Assembly (NCBI RefSeq): GCF_020360975.1
Contig: NW_025408674.1
Location: forward strand, 992,001-1,056,000
Source: Hirsutella rhossiliensis
Lineage: Eukaryota > Ascomycota > Sordariomycetes > Hypocreales > Ophiocordycipitaceae
Reading direction: 5' to 3'
DNA length: 64,000 nucleotides
Below the pieces are notes generated by a model, which saw nothing but the letters and a program-made list of their open reading frames with translations, did no database searches and had not been told where the DNA came from. Position numbers and translations under genes: made by a program. Of the stretch, positions 30,880-43,099 are shown piece by piece (position 1 is the stretch's first letter; the number at the start of each line of letters is the position of its first letter).

Positions 30880-33800
30880 GAAGAGCCCGCCAATTTACGC
30901 GCGATTCGAAGCGCAAGACTCGTGTCGGCAGCCGTATTCACGGCGGAGTGTCGACGTGCAAAGAGACGCAAGGAGTGCAACGCGATCTCGATACATGCAA
31001 TCAGTTTGTCGGATATAGAGAGGGCGCTTCAGCCGAAGCCGCCAGTCGATCCGAGCGAGAAGGTCCCGGCAAAAGTGCTGAAAGAATTCCGCGACCTATT
31101 CTCACCAGAAGAAGCAATGAAGCTGCCGCCACATCGACCGGGTGTAGACCATGAAGTCAATCTGCAGCCTGACAAGGACGGCCACGAGCCACCCCTTCCA
31201 TGGGGCCCACTCTACAATATGTCACGAGAAGAGCTGTTGGTCTTGCGAAAGACCCTGAAAGACCTGTTGGACAGAGGATTCATCCGAGCGAGTAGCTCAG
31301 CGGCTGCCGCGCCGGTGCTGTTCGTGCGAAAGCCGAATGGAGGGCTGCGATTTTGCTGCGACTATCGAGCGCTGAATGCAATCACCAAGCGCGACCGATA
31401 TCCCCTGCCCCTCATCGCGGAGACCCTACAGAATCTGGCCAAGGCTAAGTGGTTTACCAAGTTGGACGTGGTGGCCGCCTTCCATAAGATCCGCATGGCT
31501 CCGGGACATGAGGGAAAGACCGCATTTCGCACGAGGTTTGGGCTCTACGAGTGGCTCGTGTGCCCTTTCGGCCTGAACGGCGCCCCGGCATCATTCCAAC
31601 GATACATGAACAGTGTGTTGCGCGAGTGGCTGGACGACTTTGTCACAGCATACCTGGATGATGTGCTGATCTACTCGAGTGGTTCGAAGGCGGATCATGA
31701 GGCTAGGTGCGACGAGTTCTCCAAGCACTCGCCGACGCTGGGCTGCATCTAGACCCAGCGAAGTGCGAGTTTTCGGTACAAGAGGTCAAATACCTTGGGT
31801 TCATCGTCAACGCAGGGAAGGGAATCGCCTGCGACCCCGAGAAGCAGCGTGCCATCCGCGAATGGGAGGCCCCGACCACGGTGAAGGGTGTCAGAAGCTT
31901 TCTGGGCTTCGCCAACTACTACCGGATCTTTATCCCCGACTATGCCAAGATCACGCAGCCTCTAGATGCCCTGCTTAAGAAAGGAACTGCCTTTCGTTGG
32001 AGACGAGCGGAGAACGAGGCGTTTCAGGAGCTGAAGCGACGATTTTGCGAGTCACCTGTGCTCAAGCAGTGGGAACCGAGCCTCCTGACCTTTTTGGAGA
32101 CAGATTGCTCAGGCTACGCATTGGGAGGCGTCCTGTCTCAGGAAAGCCCAGATGGACGTCGACACGCATGTGCCTTCTTCTCGAAGCGACTGTCGCCAGC
32201 GGAGTACAACTATCCCATTCACGACAAGGAGATGCTTGCCATCATGAGATGTCTCGACAACTGGAGCGCCGAACTTAGGAGCTGCGGCCCATTCACAATC
32301 CTTACCGATCACCGCAACCTGGGTATTTCGCGACACGCCAGAAGCTCACGGAACGGCAGAGCCGTTGGGCAGCCAGGTGTCCCAGTTCGACTTCAAGCTC
32401 GAGTATCGACCGGGAAGCGAGGCTGTCGTGCCCGATGCGTTGTCCCGCCGTGAACAAGACAAGCCACAGGGCATTGACGACGAGCGGGAACAAGGAAGAA
32501 TGATACAGTTGATACCGGATAGTGCCATTCCATCATCGACAAGAGCATGTATCAACGCGATGAGTTCTGAGTGTTCAGAGACATCCACCCTGCCGGAGAT
32601 GAAGGTCTTCGAGGAAGCGGACCTGCAGCAACTCTGGGACGAAACGGTGGAGAAGGACCCGATATTCCGGGCAGCCTATAAGGCAGTCCGCGATCGCGAG
32701 CGTGCCTTCCCGCCCTCGCTGGGCCTGAAGATCCAGATTTCAGAATGTGCGATCGACGCAGGAAAAAGGCTGACATTCAGAGACCGTATTTGGGTGCCGG
32801 GTGGATCCGGAGAGACGGGTAACCAGGAGGAAGCTGAAAAAGACCAGTTGAGAACCCGCATTGTGCAGCAGTCGCATGACTCTGTTGCGACCGGTCATCC
32901 CGGCAGGGAAGGTACGCTGGCTATTGTGGCTCGGCGATTCTACTGGCCTGGACAGTCCCAGCTGGTTCGTCGGTTCGTAGCCAATTGCGACACCTGCGGC
33001 AGAGCACACATCTGGCGCCAGTCGAAAAGGGGATTTCTCAAGCCTCTCCCGATTCCAGATCGACCCCGAAGCCATTTGTCCATGGACTTCATCACAGATC
33101 TGCCGCCTACTGGACCGAGCAAGGCAAGGTACCTGTGGGTGATTGTGGACAGACTGACAAAGGCTGTGACCCTCGAGGTGATGGACAACATGGAAGCTGA
33201 GCCGTGCGCAAAACGTTTTCTCCAGTGTCATTACCGATTTCACGGAATGCCACGGTCCATCGTCAGCGACCGCGGGAGCAACTGGCTAAGTAGGTTCTGG
33301 AAGAGGTTCTGCCGTCTTGCAGGTGTCACGCAGAAATTGAGCACGGCCTATCATCCTCAGACGGACGGAGGCCAGAGAGAATGAACCAGGAGATCGAGGC
33401 CTACCTGAGAGCCTACGTGTCGTACGTGCAGGACGACTGGGAGAACTGCTCCCTGCCGCGCAGCTGGCACTCAACAATCGTGAATCCGCAGCGACCAAGA
33501 TCAGCCCCTTTTCGCTGAGCATGGTTACCACGTCGATCCCATCAGCGTCGAGGAATCGGAAGAGCCACCGAGGCATAGAGAGGAAAGCAGAGCTGATAGC
33601 CTACTCAGTCGCCTGCGGGAGGTCAATGAGTACATGCAAGCAGTGATGGCCTCCTCACAGCAACAACAAGAAGAGGCTGCCAACGCAAAGCGACATCCTG
33701 CGGAGCGATTTGAAGTTGGTGACAAGGTGTGGCTCTCGATGGCAAACTACAGATCGCCACGACCGTGCAAGAAGCTCGACTGGCTGCATCACAAGTACAC

Positions 33801-34222
33801 AGTCACGAAGGTAATTAGTTCGCACGTTGTTGAGCTCGATGTTCGTGGCTCAATTTACCCGCGATTTCATGTTGACCTTTTGCGGCGGGCGCATCAAGAT
33901 CCGGCTCCTGGCCAAAAGTTGGACGACGCACAGCCACCACCGGTACAAGATGAGTCCGGCGCGGATCTGTGGGATGTCGACGAGATTCTCTGCGCGAGAT
34001 GGAAGAAGCGCGGACGAGGGACATTCAGGCAAGCACTAGTGCGATGGACGGGCTACGCAGAGCCGACTTGGGAGCCAGTTGAGTGGTTGCAAGGAACAAT
34101 TGCGATGAAGGCATTCGAGGACAAGTACGGGCCAATCAACACCAATGATGGCCCTAGGGAGAGGTACGAGACGCTGGCAGGAACGCAAGAACCCCGCAGA
34201 CGCCGACCTGGTCGGAGGGGAG
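30880..34222 (+). pseudogene. Gypsy-2 pol: RT, RNase H, integrase, chromodomain (frameshifted)
   Basis: The RT frame (to 31752) holds [37 protein letters not shown] and the catalytic [10 protein letters not shown]. After a shift near 31735 come the connection domain and the RNase H start (FLETDCSGYALGGVLSQ). A shift near 32330 leads to the integrase: HDSVATGHPGREGTLAIVAR, CDTCGRAHIWRQSKRG, the first Asp in LSMDFITDLP and the second in SIVSDRGSNW. The frame breaks at 33384, just at the catalytic Glu region. The last frame (33634-34251) has the GDKVWLSMANYR post-core motif and the chromodomain RQALVRWTGYAEPTWEPVEW. It is a dead chromovirus similar in sequence to Gypsy-3. Confidence 0.85.
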
Positions 34223-34305
34223 CAGTGTGGCTAACAAACCGACAGACCTAGACCGGCCCCTTCGGTCTGTCGGTCTGGGTTTGCCGTGGCTGTCGGTCTG
34301 TCGGT

Positions 34306-35716
34306 CTAGGTCTGTCTGGGTTGGAGGGCCGGTCGGTCTGATGGTCTGATGGTCTGATTGACTGATTCCGTGGTGCTACGGTATGGGGTATTATCAAATA
34401 ACCACAGACCAAAAATACCTTTTCTTTCATTATAGACACCTACTAAGCTACCAACCCTCATTAGCCACTGCTTTTGAAGCTGATCAGCCTCGACTATTTC
34501 AGGCGATAGCTGATTGCGCTCGTCTGTGATCATCTTCTTTGTCTGGCTAAACACTCTCTCACATTCAGCACTCATGCCAGGAATTGAGAACAGATCTAGC
34601 GCCATTCGATACAAGACTGGGTATTCTAGTTGATGCCGGCTCCACCATTCAAGAGGGTTTGCAACGTCAAGATCTTGGGCGTAAATTGGCCTGGTCTGGA
34701 ATAAGTCAAGCTCACTCACTGCCTTGACCTTCTTCCGCTGTGTGTTTAACGAGCTAATCGATCTCTTTCCAAACGAGCTGTAGTCATTGTCAGCGTCGAC
34801 TTCCTCGGATTCGTCTTCCAAAACCCAGCTTGAGCCTGAGTTTCAACTTCAGTCTGCCTCCGGTATTCATCGAATAGGCTACCAACAGCCGACTGCATGT
34901 CGCTATACCATTGCGGCTTGTTCATCGCCTTCTTCCAGTGTCGTTCGAAGTAGTCGTACCCATACGACGGGTGCAGTGCTAGAGCTGCCCGATAAACAGG
35001 TGTCCTATCGGTTTTGACGTAATAGTCTTCAAGCTTCGCCCATCCACAGTCAATTCCCGACTTAAAATGGGAGGCCTCCTCGAACTGAGTATCCTCCGCG
35101 GCCTGCTTGAATTTCATGAACAGGTAGTCCATGGTTTTAAGTGTCTCCCACACAGCGCCGTGGCCGCCCTCCGCCCCCGGCTTACTGGCGTTGCCCTCTA
35201 TAGTCTTCGTCAGGATATAAAACGGCTTCAAGAACTCGTAGAAACGCTCTAATTCAACCCAGTCCCCAGCGTTGAGGAAGTCGTTAGTTAGGTCACGGTG
35301 ATCAGGGTCATTCTTAGGCTTTTGCCAGCGAGATTGATAGAGCTCGATGGCGCAGCGCAGTTCGAGTGCTGGTGTAAGCCGACAAGTTGTCAGTACTCAG
35401 AATACGGAAGCAACCTCGGACGAGAAACGTACCGCGTTTGATCATCATGTATATAGAGTTCCAGCGAGTCTTGCCGTCAACAACAATCTCCAGGGTAAAA
35501 ATAGGATCGTCACCAGCGAGCTCGGTCTGCAAATGCCGAAGACCCTGTCGTCGCTGATCTGTCCGTCGAATGTAGGTGGCAATGTTGTGGAGTCTGCCGA
35601 TAGCTCCTTTCTTGGCCCAAATGTCGAACTTGAACTCATCTGTAGCTCCACGAAGCTCAGCCTCGAATTTACTGACGTTGGAGCCAAAAATAACTGCTCG
35701 GACAACCAGGTTGATA
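34306..35716 (-). pseudogene. hAT-1 transposase, C-terminal segment
   Basis: Read on the minus strand from the hAT-2 insertion point: GHVINLVVRAVIFGSN, FDIWAKKGAIGRLHNIATYI and DGKTRWNSIYMMIKR, a likely 64-nt intron (35432-35369, GTACGT...CCAG) and then LELRCAIELYQSRW. Further on come FYEFLKPFYILTKTIEG and the hAT C-terminal dimerisation region (YPVLYRMALDLFSIPGMSAE, CERVFSQTKKM) ending near 34306. That region contributes the last catalytic Glu and dimer contacts. A frame change occurs near 34780. The coding part is well preserved for an element split twice. Confidence 0.85.
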
Positions 35717-35724
35717 ACGTGGCC

Positions 35725-38611
35725 CAGGGTGGCAAACCACTCAATCCCAGCAACGGTTGCTCAATATAGTTGAGCAACCGTCAACTCAATCAACTCAATC
35801 GAGTGTCTGCTGAATAAGCTTGTCAATTCAATTCATGCTCCCGTTGATTGATGGATTGATGAGATTGCCGTTGACGGTCAGGGATCCTGTAGGGTAGGTG
35901 GCCAAGGCGAAATGTAGGTACGGATTGGGTATATAGCTACCACTAACCTTACAGGTTACTCAGGCCCGTTGTAGGTAAGCCTGCTCTCCTCTTCGGGGAA
36001 CAGGGCCCCCTGTTCCGTTGGAAGAGTCGACGCGCTGCGCGCATCGACGCGCTTCACAACAAAGTTCAATCTCTCGCCTCAGTTCCACTTACACTTCTCG
36101 ATTCTTCCACAACGCCTTGGCTGATCTAAACATTCCTATATGCAATGAGCGAATCTCCTGAGCCTTCTTCTACTCCCTTGCCGCCATCAGGCGATTCAGG
36201 CGACTCAGGCCCCGTTCCCCATCTCGAGTGGGATGCCTTCCCCTGGCATCACTTCCGCGGCTATACCAAGTCTCAACGCGCCGGCAAGCTCAAATCGTGG
36301 ATCTGGAGCTTTGGGTTCGACATTGAACGTCAAGCTAACGTAGATAATCGCCTCTGGGTCTGTGAGCGGTGTTTACCGAAGAAATCGCCGAAGGGACCCG
36401 TGAGCTTCGCGGCAAAGGGACCCTAAACATTGAGCGCCATCTACATGATGCTCACAATGTTATTGACCCATCAGGTAGACGGTTACCGAAGGGTTCTACA
36501 ACCAACAAGCGTTCTATTGCCCAATTCTTCAACCTCGATGCCAATGACCAGAAGGAGCAAGCATTCATTAACAAGCTAAAAAACCAATTCGATAAAGATG
36601 TCTTCCAATCTCTCTTGCTTGCTTGTATCACCGAGTCGAATGTTGCCTTCCGCGCAGTTGAAGCCCCTCGATTCCGGCGTCTTCTCGAATACCTCAATCC
36701 CTCGATCGCCCTGACTCAAGCCCACATGACACACTCGACTATTCGAACGAAGCTTTTCCAAGAATACCACCAGTACAAGCATATTGTGATAAAGGAACTG
36801 AGGAGCGCCCGGGCAGATACACCTTGCGTTTGACGGCTGGAGATCGCCCAATCGCTATGCGCTTAATGGGATTGCTGCGTTCTATCTCTCTAAGGAAAAG
36901 CGGCCACAGAAGATCATCCTTGGGCTCCTGAACTCCGAGAGTCTCATACTGGCGAGAATATAGCGTCGCAGGTGGCGGAAGTGATCGAATCATTCGAGAT
37001 TCAAGACAAGATCGGGTATTTCACGCTTGACAATGCGAAGAATAACGATACGGCGGTAGCAGCACTGGGACACGTTTTTAATTTTGAAGGGAAGCAGAGA
37101 CGGGTCCGCTGCTTTGGGCATATCATCAATCTCGTGGCCAAAGCGCTGCTCTTTGGCAAAGATAATGAAGTCTTCAAATCAGAAGAGCGACTCGACCTGG
37201 ACCTTGCTCGACATGATCTCTGGCGGAAGAGGGGGCCTATTGGCAAGCTCCACAACCTTGTCCACTGGATTCATCAATCGGATAGGTTAACGTACATGCT
37301 TCGGGATCTACAACGCAAGAGGGACAGTACGAAGAAACCAGTTGACGTTCTAACGGATAACATGACACGATGGTTGTCCCATTATAAGATGATGGATCGA
37401 GCCCTTCTACTGCACGACTTTCTTGACGACCTCGTCGCATTGGAACAGTTCGAATATACCCGAAGCAGGTCAAAGAAGAAAGACATGCCTGCATGCCTCC
37501 GAGATTCTGACCTGCTGACCGGTAACGACTGGACAGTGATCAGCCACTTTCGGAATATTCTTAAGCACTTCGAAAATGCCATCAAGGCCCTCGAGGAGAT
37601 GCCCAGATTCGGGTGCGTAAGGGCGGCAACCTCGTGGCATACGGAACAGCATGGGATATTATCCAAGCATTCGAATATCTCCTTGAACGATTGGAAGAGG
37701 CAAAGGAATTCGCCAAGGATGTGCCTGATTCCGAGCATTTCGCGATAAACGTCGAATTGGGGTGGAAGAAGTTGGAGAAATACTATATCAAGTTGGTTGA
37801 GTGCCCGGTATATTATGCTGCAGTCGCTCTCCATCCCGCCTTGCGACTGCAATGGTTTGAGGAGGCTTGGGCTCATCGACCTGAATGGGTCCTTGAGGCA
37901 CGACGGATTGTTCGGGGCATCTGGGAACGCGACTATAAGTCATTAATTCTCAGCGATGACGAGGCTATTCCGATGGTTAAACGTCGAAAGGTTGACGACT
38001 TGAACGAGTTCCAACAGTTCCGACTGAGGCACCGGCTACAAGCTGGTCAGACGGCCACAACCCGTCGTGGGCCACCTACTGCCGATGAATTCGATCGCTG
38101 GACTGTTGATATCGGCGCAGATGACGGAGACATCACGGATCCGTTCCAATACTGGCAACTCAAAGAGTCAACGTATCCCAGACTTGCTCGAATGGCCTTT
38201 GATATGCTATCTATACCGCCAATGTCAGCAGAGTGCGAGAGGCGTTCTCATTTGCTGGGCTAATGGTCACACGACTACGCAGCCGGCTTCAGGCTAACAC
38301 GATCAATGCAGGCCAGGCAATTCGGTCTTGGCTGAAGGCAGGGCTAATACCCGACTACCAGGGATTATTGATGCTTCAGTCGATGACGATGTCTTCCCGA
38401 AGAGGTGCCCCACGAAGGACGAGAAGTTGATGGTGTTGAGGACCTTAAGTAGCTTACTAATAGGTAGGGTAGGGCATCAACTCCATCAATCAACGCAATC
38501 AATTCAACGAGGGCTTGGATTGCTCAACTCAACGAGAGGTTCGCTGATGTAAGCCGTCAATCTACTCAATTTGACTCTTTGGTTGAGTTGATTGAGTGGT
38601 TTGCCACCCTG
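35725..38611 (+). mobile_element. hAT-2 transposon nested in hAT-1
   Basis: 2887 bp with 22-bp perfect inverted termini (CAGGGTGGCAAACCACTCAA...) and an 8-bp target duplication ACGTGGCC at 35717-35724 and 38612-38619. Subterminal regions carry many TTGATTGAGTT-type repeats. It interrupts the hAT-1 transposase codons between CIGH and VINL. Confidence 0.95.
36145..38430 (+). pseudogene. hAT-2 transposase (frameshifted)
   Basis: The start ATG at 36145 gives MSESPEPSSTPLPPSGDSGD and then the BED-like zinc-finger region (WDAFPWHHFRGY, WIWSFGFDIERQ, LWVCERC), with the paired His (IERHLHDAHNV) in the next frame after a shift near 36400. Next come SIAQFFNLDANDQKEQAFI and FRRLLEYLNPSIALTQAHMT. A shift near 36835 precedes DKIGYFTLDNAKNNDTAVAA (catalytic-core Asp) and RRVRCFGHIINLVAKALLF. 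Another frame carries PDSEHFAINVELGWKKLEKY and YPRLARMAFDMLSIPPMSAE, then a last shift at 38240. The protein would cut and join hAT ends in the nucleus. Four or so frame changes disable it. Confidence 0.85.
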
Positions 38612-38619
38612 ACGTGGCC

Positions 38620-38843
38620 TATACAGCGTAGGCGGCGTCGGCTGACATCCATTGGAAACCACCTAGCAAGCGTCTCTAGGCAGGTATCGTTGCTCTTGGC
38701 GTTATCAAGCATGAAGTATCCAAGCTTGGACCCCAACTCGTATCGATCGATTACCTCCTTGAGATAGGCGGCGATATTCTCACCGGAGTGTGGACCGACT
38801 AAGCGCGGAAGTCCAAGAAGGACATCGCGTTTTTGGCCTTCAC
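38620..38843 (-). pseudogene. hAT-1 transposase, middle segment between two insertions
   Basis: On the minus strand: DVLLGLPRLVGPHSGENIAA, YLKEVIDRYELGSKLGYFML, DNAKSNDTCLETLARWF and RRRLRCIGH. This is the RNase H-like catalytic core of the hAT transposase, including the DNA(K/x)xNDT motif. It connects leftwards to the segment ending at 35716 and rightwards to the one starting at 44646 once the nested elements are removed. Confidence 0.85.
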
Positions 38844-39018
38844 TGTTACGGGGTCAGCACTGTTGGCACAGGTGCTGGGCGTAATTGATGTAAATTGAGC
38901 TACAAAGAGTGTAAAGGGGAGACGTGTCTACATCGCTCCCTTTAGGAGTCGTGTCCGTGGCGCTCGCACGTGACTAGTCTGGCCATGCCAGATCTACACA
39001 TCGGGGCGTAGCCTTACA
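38844..39018 (-). repeat. 3' LTR of Gypsy-3
   Basis: 175 bp, begins TGTTACGGGGTCAGCACTG on the plus strand and ends GTAGCCTTACA. Confidence 0.9.
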
Positions 39019-40677
39019 TTAACCCCTACTCCTCTCTGGCGCTGGTGCCCTTTTCCTGTTCCTGGTCCCTCTACAACGATCGTAGGGCCGTCGTCTATAG
39101 GGTCTGGTGCCGTTACTATCGACGGGGCGTCGCCATTAGTCCTAGCCCGTAGTGGTCCGCGTATTCTCTTGCCCTGTATCTGCAGCTGTGGTTGTATTCC
39201 TTCGACTTGCCCCTGGATTTGGGCCGGCTGTGCTTCCGTTGCCACTCGTCGGTGCTGGTATGGTCCATCGTTTTCGAGAGCCGGGCCGTATCTCTGTTCG
39301 TACTTATCCAAGGCCGCTGTCTGTTGCATATTGTCTAAAGAGGTCCAGGTCGGGTCTTGCCAACCTTGCCAGCGTACAAGGACTTCCCGCCTACGGCCGC
39401 GGCCGGTTCTCTTCCACCTAGCGCATAGTATTTCCTCTACTACTTGGTGAGCCTCCCCGTCTACTTGGATAGATGGGGTTGAGCGTCTGTGCGTTGCTGA
39501 CCAGGCATTGGGTCCGTCCCGCTCTCCGGAGTTGGTCGACGTGGAACCTATTATAGCAGCCCCTCGGGAGGTCTGCTAGTTCAACCGTGTACGGGTCGAG
39601 TACCTTGCTTATCGTATACTTAGCGTGCAGCCAGTCGAACTTCTTCTTAGGTCGCTCTGACGCGTAGTTCCGTAAGTCAAGCCAAACCTTATCGCCTACT
39701 TCGAAGCGTTCTGCCGCGTTCCGTCGTCTGTTAGCGAAGCGTTCTTGTTGCTGCGTAGCTGTCGCCATTGATGCTTGGCAGAGGTCCGTAATCTGTTGTA
39801 GTTTGGTAACAAATTTCTTTGCCCTGGTTTCTGGCGAATGCTGAGGATACTCTTCCGCATATGCTTCCGTAACGAGGAACTGGTGACTTCGGCTCATAGC
39901 CGTGTATAGCGAAGAATGGGGACATCCCTATAGAGTATTGACCCGACCGTTTAACGCCATCTGAGCCGCGGGAACCCACTTATCCCAGTCGTTCTGGTTC
40001 TGGTTAATCACGGCGCGGAGGTATGCCTGTACTTCTTGGTTCATCCTCTCAGGGCCTCCGTCGGTTTGGGGTGGTACGCCGTGCTTAGCTGCTGGTCGAT
40101 CCCCAGTAACTTGCACATGTGCCTCCAAAGCGGCCTACAATTCGAGCCCCTATCGCTCGTTATAGCGTCGGGCCACCAGTGGTAGCGGGCGAAGCACCAT
40201 AGAAAACGCTCTGCACATGCTTCCGCTTCCATCGTTGGCATCGGTTCGAGTATAACTTCCTTACTTAGCCGGTCCTTGATAACCCAGAGGCAGCGGTTAC
40301 CGTTCGCAAGGGAGGTCCGTAATAAAGTCCATCTGTATCTGGCGGAAGAAGCGGTCCGGTACGGGTAGCGGTCTAAGTAGACCCCTTTTATGCTCGCGCC
40401 ATATCTTCGTACGGCCGCAGACATCGCAGTTACGCAAGAAACGTCGGATATGCTGTTGCATTAGCGGCCAGTAGAAGTCCCTGGATACGGCTTCTATCGT
40501 CCCTTCCCGTCCCGGGTGGCCTACTACATGGGAGTCATGAACCTTCTGGATTAAGGAGCCCGTAATTCGTTTAGCGACTCCTGCTCTAGCGGTGCTGCCT
40601 TGGCTGCTGCTTCTGTCGTGATCGGTGCGCCTGGCACCCATAAGAGGCCACGTAGTCGTAGGTGCCCCGAGGATCAA
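39019..40677 (-). pseudogene. Gypsy-3 integrase and chromodomain (frameshifted)
   Basis: On the minus strand, the frame 40677-40297 has the zinc-binding domain (KVHDSHVVGHPGREGTIEAV and RNCDVCGRTKIWREHKRG) and the first core Asp (QMDFITDLP). The next frame (40424-40041) has DAITSDRGSNCRPLW, where C replaces the usual W, and STAYHPKPTEALRG, a damaged version of QTDGxxER. Frames near 39900 carry EVGDKVWLDLRNYASERPKK. The chromodomain lies around 39430-39330 (REVLVRWQGWQDPTWTSLDN), followed by a Gln/Pro-rich tail. Multiple shifts are present. Confidence 0.82.
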
Positions 40678-40706
40678 TAAAGCACTCGGCGACTTGTACC
40701 TTCAGC

Positions 40707-42466
40707 TTAAGCTTGGGGTCGAGGACCGAGATCCGTTTCGTACCGCGTTATAAACGCTTGTAAAGACTGGATCCTGGTTTGCCGTTTGCTGCCATAATTG
40801 TTGTAGCTCTGGGTCGTGGAAAACCGTGTGTTCTTCTTCTCCTTCTCCGCTTGAGTCGACGTTACTCCGACGTAGGTACGTAGGGCTGCTTCTGGAATAA
40901 GCTGCATATCTCGTGCTTCGTGATCCGCTTCGTTTGGTCGGTCCTGTTCGCGGCGAGAGAGCGCGTCTGGCACCACTGCTTCCCGTCCCGGACGGTACTG
41001 GAGCTGGAAGTTAAAACGCGAGAGATATTCAGCCCAACGTGCCTGCCTTTCCGAGAGCTGTTGGCGCGTCATGAAATACTCGAGGTTCTTATGGTCGGTA
41101 AGGATAACGAAGTTATCACAGCTTCGTAGCTCGGCTGACCATTGTTCGAGACAACGAATAATAGCGAGCATTTCCTTATCATGGATTGGGTAGTTGCGCT
41201 CAGCCGGTGATAGCTTCTGCGAGTGGAACGCTACTGGCTTGCGTTGTCCGTCGACTTCCTGCGTAAGTGTGCCCCCAAGCGCCCAGCCGCTACAGTCTGC
41301 TTCTACGAAGGTTGGCCTCTCGAAATCCCATTGAGTAAGAATAGGGGCGTTCGTAAATAGCGTCTTTAGTGTCTGGAACGCCATATCGTGCTCGTCCGTC
41401 CACTTGAACTTAGTCCCCTTTCCTGTTAGTGCTGTTAGGGTGCAGTTATTTCCGAGGCTTGCGGTATAAATATCCGGTAGTAGTTAACGAATCCTAGAAA
41501 ACTGCGCACCCCTTCTGGGTAACGGGACTGCCCACTCGACTATTGCTCGTATCTTGTCGGGATCTGCCTGAATGCCAATTCCTGCGTGAATAATGAATCC
41601 TAGGTACTTAATCCGCTTGACTCCAAATTCGCATTTCTCCGGGTCTAGGTGTAGTCCATGCTCGGCGAGGCGTTCTAAAACTAACCGTACCTTCCGGAAA
41701 TGGTCTTCTCTGCTCCCGCTCGAATAGATAAGTATATCGTCCATATAAGCAGAGGCGAACTCGTCGAGGTAGTCTCGTAGGATACCGTTAATATACCGCT
41801 GGAAGGTTGCTGGCGCGCCACTTAGCCCGAACGGGGTAACCATCCATTCGAAGAGACCGTACCGGGTGCGGAACGCTGTCTTCCACTCGTCTCCTTCTGC
41901 AACCCGTACTTTATGGAACGCTTGTACCACGTCGACCTTAGTGAACCACTTCGCATCTTTTAGGTTGCGAAGTGTGTCCCTATTAGAGGAAGGGGTAACG
42001 GTCCGACTTAGTGATTGCGTTCAACGCTCTGTAGTCACAACAGAATCGCAGCCCGCCACCTGGTTTCCTCACAAACAGGACTGGAGCTGCTGCTTCTGAA
42101 CTGCTTGCACGGATAAATCCTTTATCCACTAGGTCTCGTAGAGTCTTCTTAAGAACCAGGAGTTCCTCGTGACATACCGTATAGTGCTCCATACGGTAGT
42201 GGTAACTGCTGGCCATTCGGGTCCTCCTTGATTCTGATTTCGTGGTCTATGCCTGGCTTATGAGGATTCAGCTTATCAGCTTCCTTCTTCATAAATAGAG
42301 GCAGTAAATCGTGGAACCGCTGGGGTATCGTTCGGCGTAGCTCTGCTTCTGACATGGGTTTCTTTGGTGATAACGCCCTTTCGATATCCTTCATGCTGAT
42401 AGCGAAAATCGCCGTGGCAGCTGCCTCTCTTCCTTCCTGCTTGCGGATCCTTTCAAAGTAACCCAC
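40707..42466 (-). pseudogene. Gypsy-3 reverse transcriptase / RNase H (frameshifted)
   Basis: The pre-RT block (FAISMKDIERALSPKKPMSE) begins in the frame at 42466. The next frame (42216-41983) gives [20 protein letters not shown] and [20 protein letters not shown]. The frame from 41930 has AFRTRYGLFEWMVTPFGLSG and the catalytic YMDDILIYSSGSREDH. RNase H in the frame from 41384 begins FVEADCSGWALGGTLTQ and carries NYPIHDKEMLAIIRCLEQWS. There are at least three frame changes. The sequence is close to Gypsy-2, so the two may be one family or sister families. Confidence 0.85.
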
Positions 42467-42477
42467 AAAGGTACTGG

Positions 42478-42987
42478 CTAGTACGTGCTTTGCTTCTTCG
42501 AACTCCTTGGCTTTCGCAGAATATTCTCCTTCCCGAGGTGATCTACCCAGTCTTGTGTAGGTTCATGCCATAGTCGTTTCTCGTGGGGCACTGAGTACGA
42601 CTTTGTGTGGCATAACCAGGGTTTTCCTAGGATTAGGGAATTCAATCGGGGCACCACGTAGGCACAGATCGTCTGTATGTGGCCGTTGACCTCCATTGAT
42701 AGCCATACGAGGCCCCTAATCGTTGCTCCTTCCATTGCCCCTGATGCTCCTGTAATAGCTCGCGGTGCTATTTCCACTATAGGAACTTCCAACTTTTCGA
42801 CGACTTCTTCGTCAACCGCGGCGTAGCACTGGCATCCCTCGTCTACGAGTGAGGAGAAGAGATTGGTCCTATTGATAATGCTTCGAATTATTGTAGGACC
42901 AACTTCCATTTTCCTGAGAACTTCTCTTCTTTTGCCACTGCTCCGTTCTTTGGCCTCGAGACCCGTCTTTGTTTCGAGGCTACGCAT
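42478..42987 (-). pseudogene. Gypsy-3 protease-like domain
   Basis: The frame holds NLFSSLVDEGCQCYAAVDEE, where the active-site position reads D-E-G rather than the usual D-S/T-G, then WLSMEVNGHIQTICAYVVPR and SLILGKPWLCHTKSYSVPHE. This layout matches the retropepsin region of related fungal gypsy elements. Because of the altered triad I would not assume activity. Confidence 0.6.
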
Positions 42988-43099
42988 TTCCGAGAGGATG
43001 GGGTCTCGCTAAGTCCTGACTCTTCCTCACTAGAGTCGTTACCATCATCTTCCAGCAAGGGCATGATCCTAGCGGTGCGGACTTTACATCCCTCGACCG

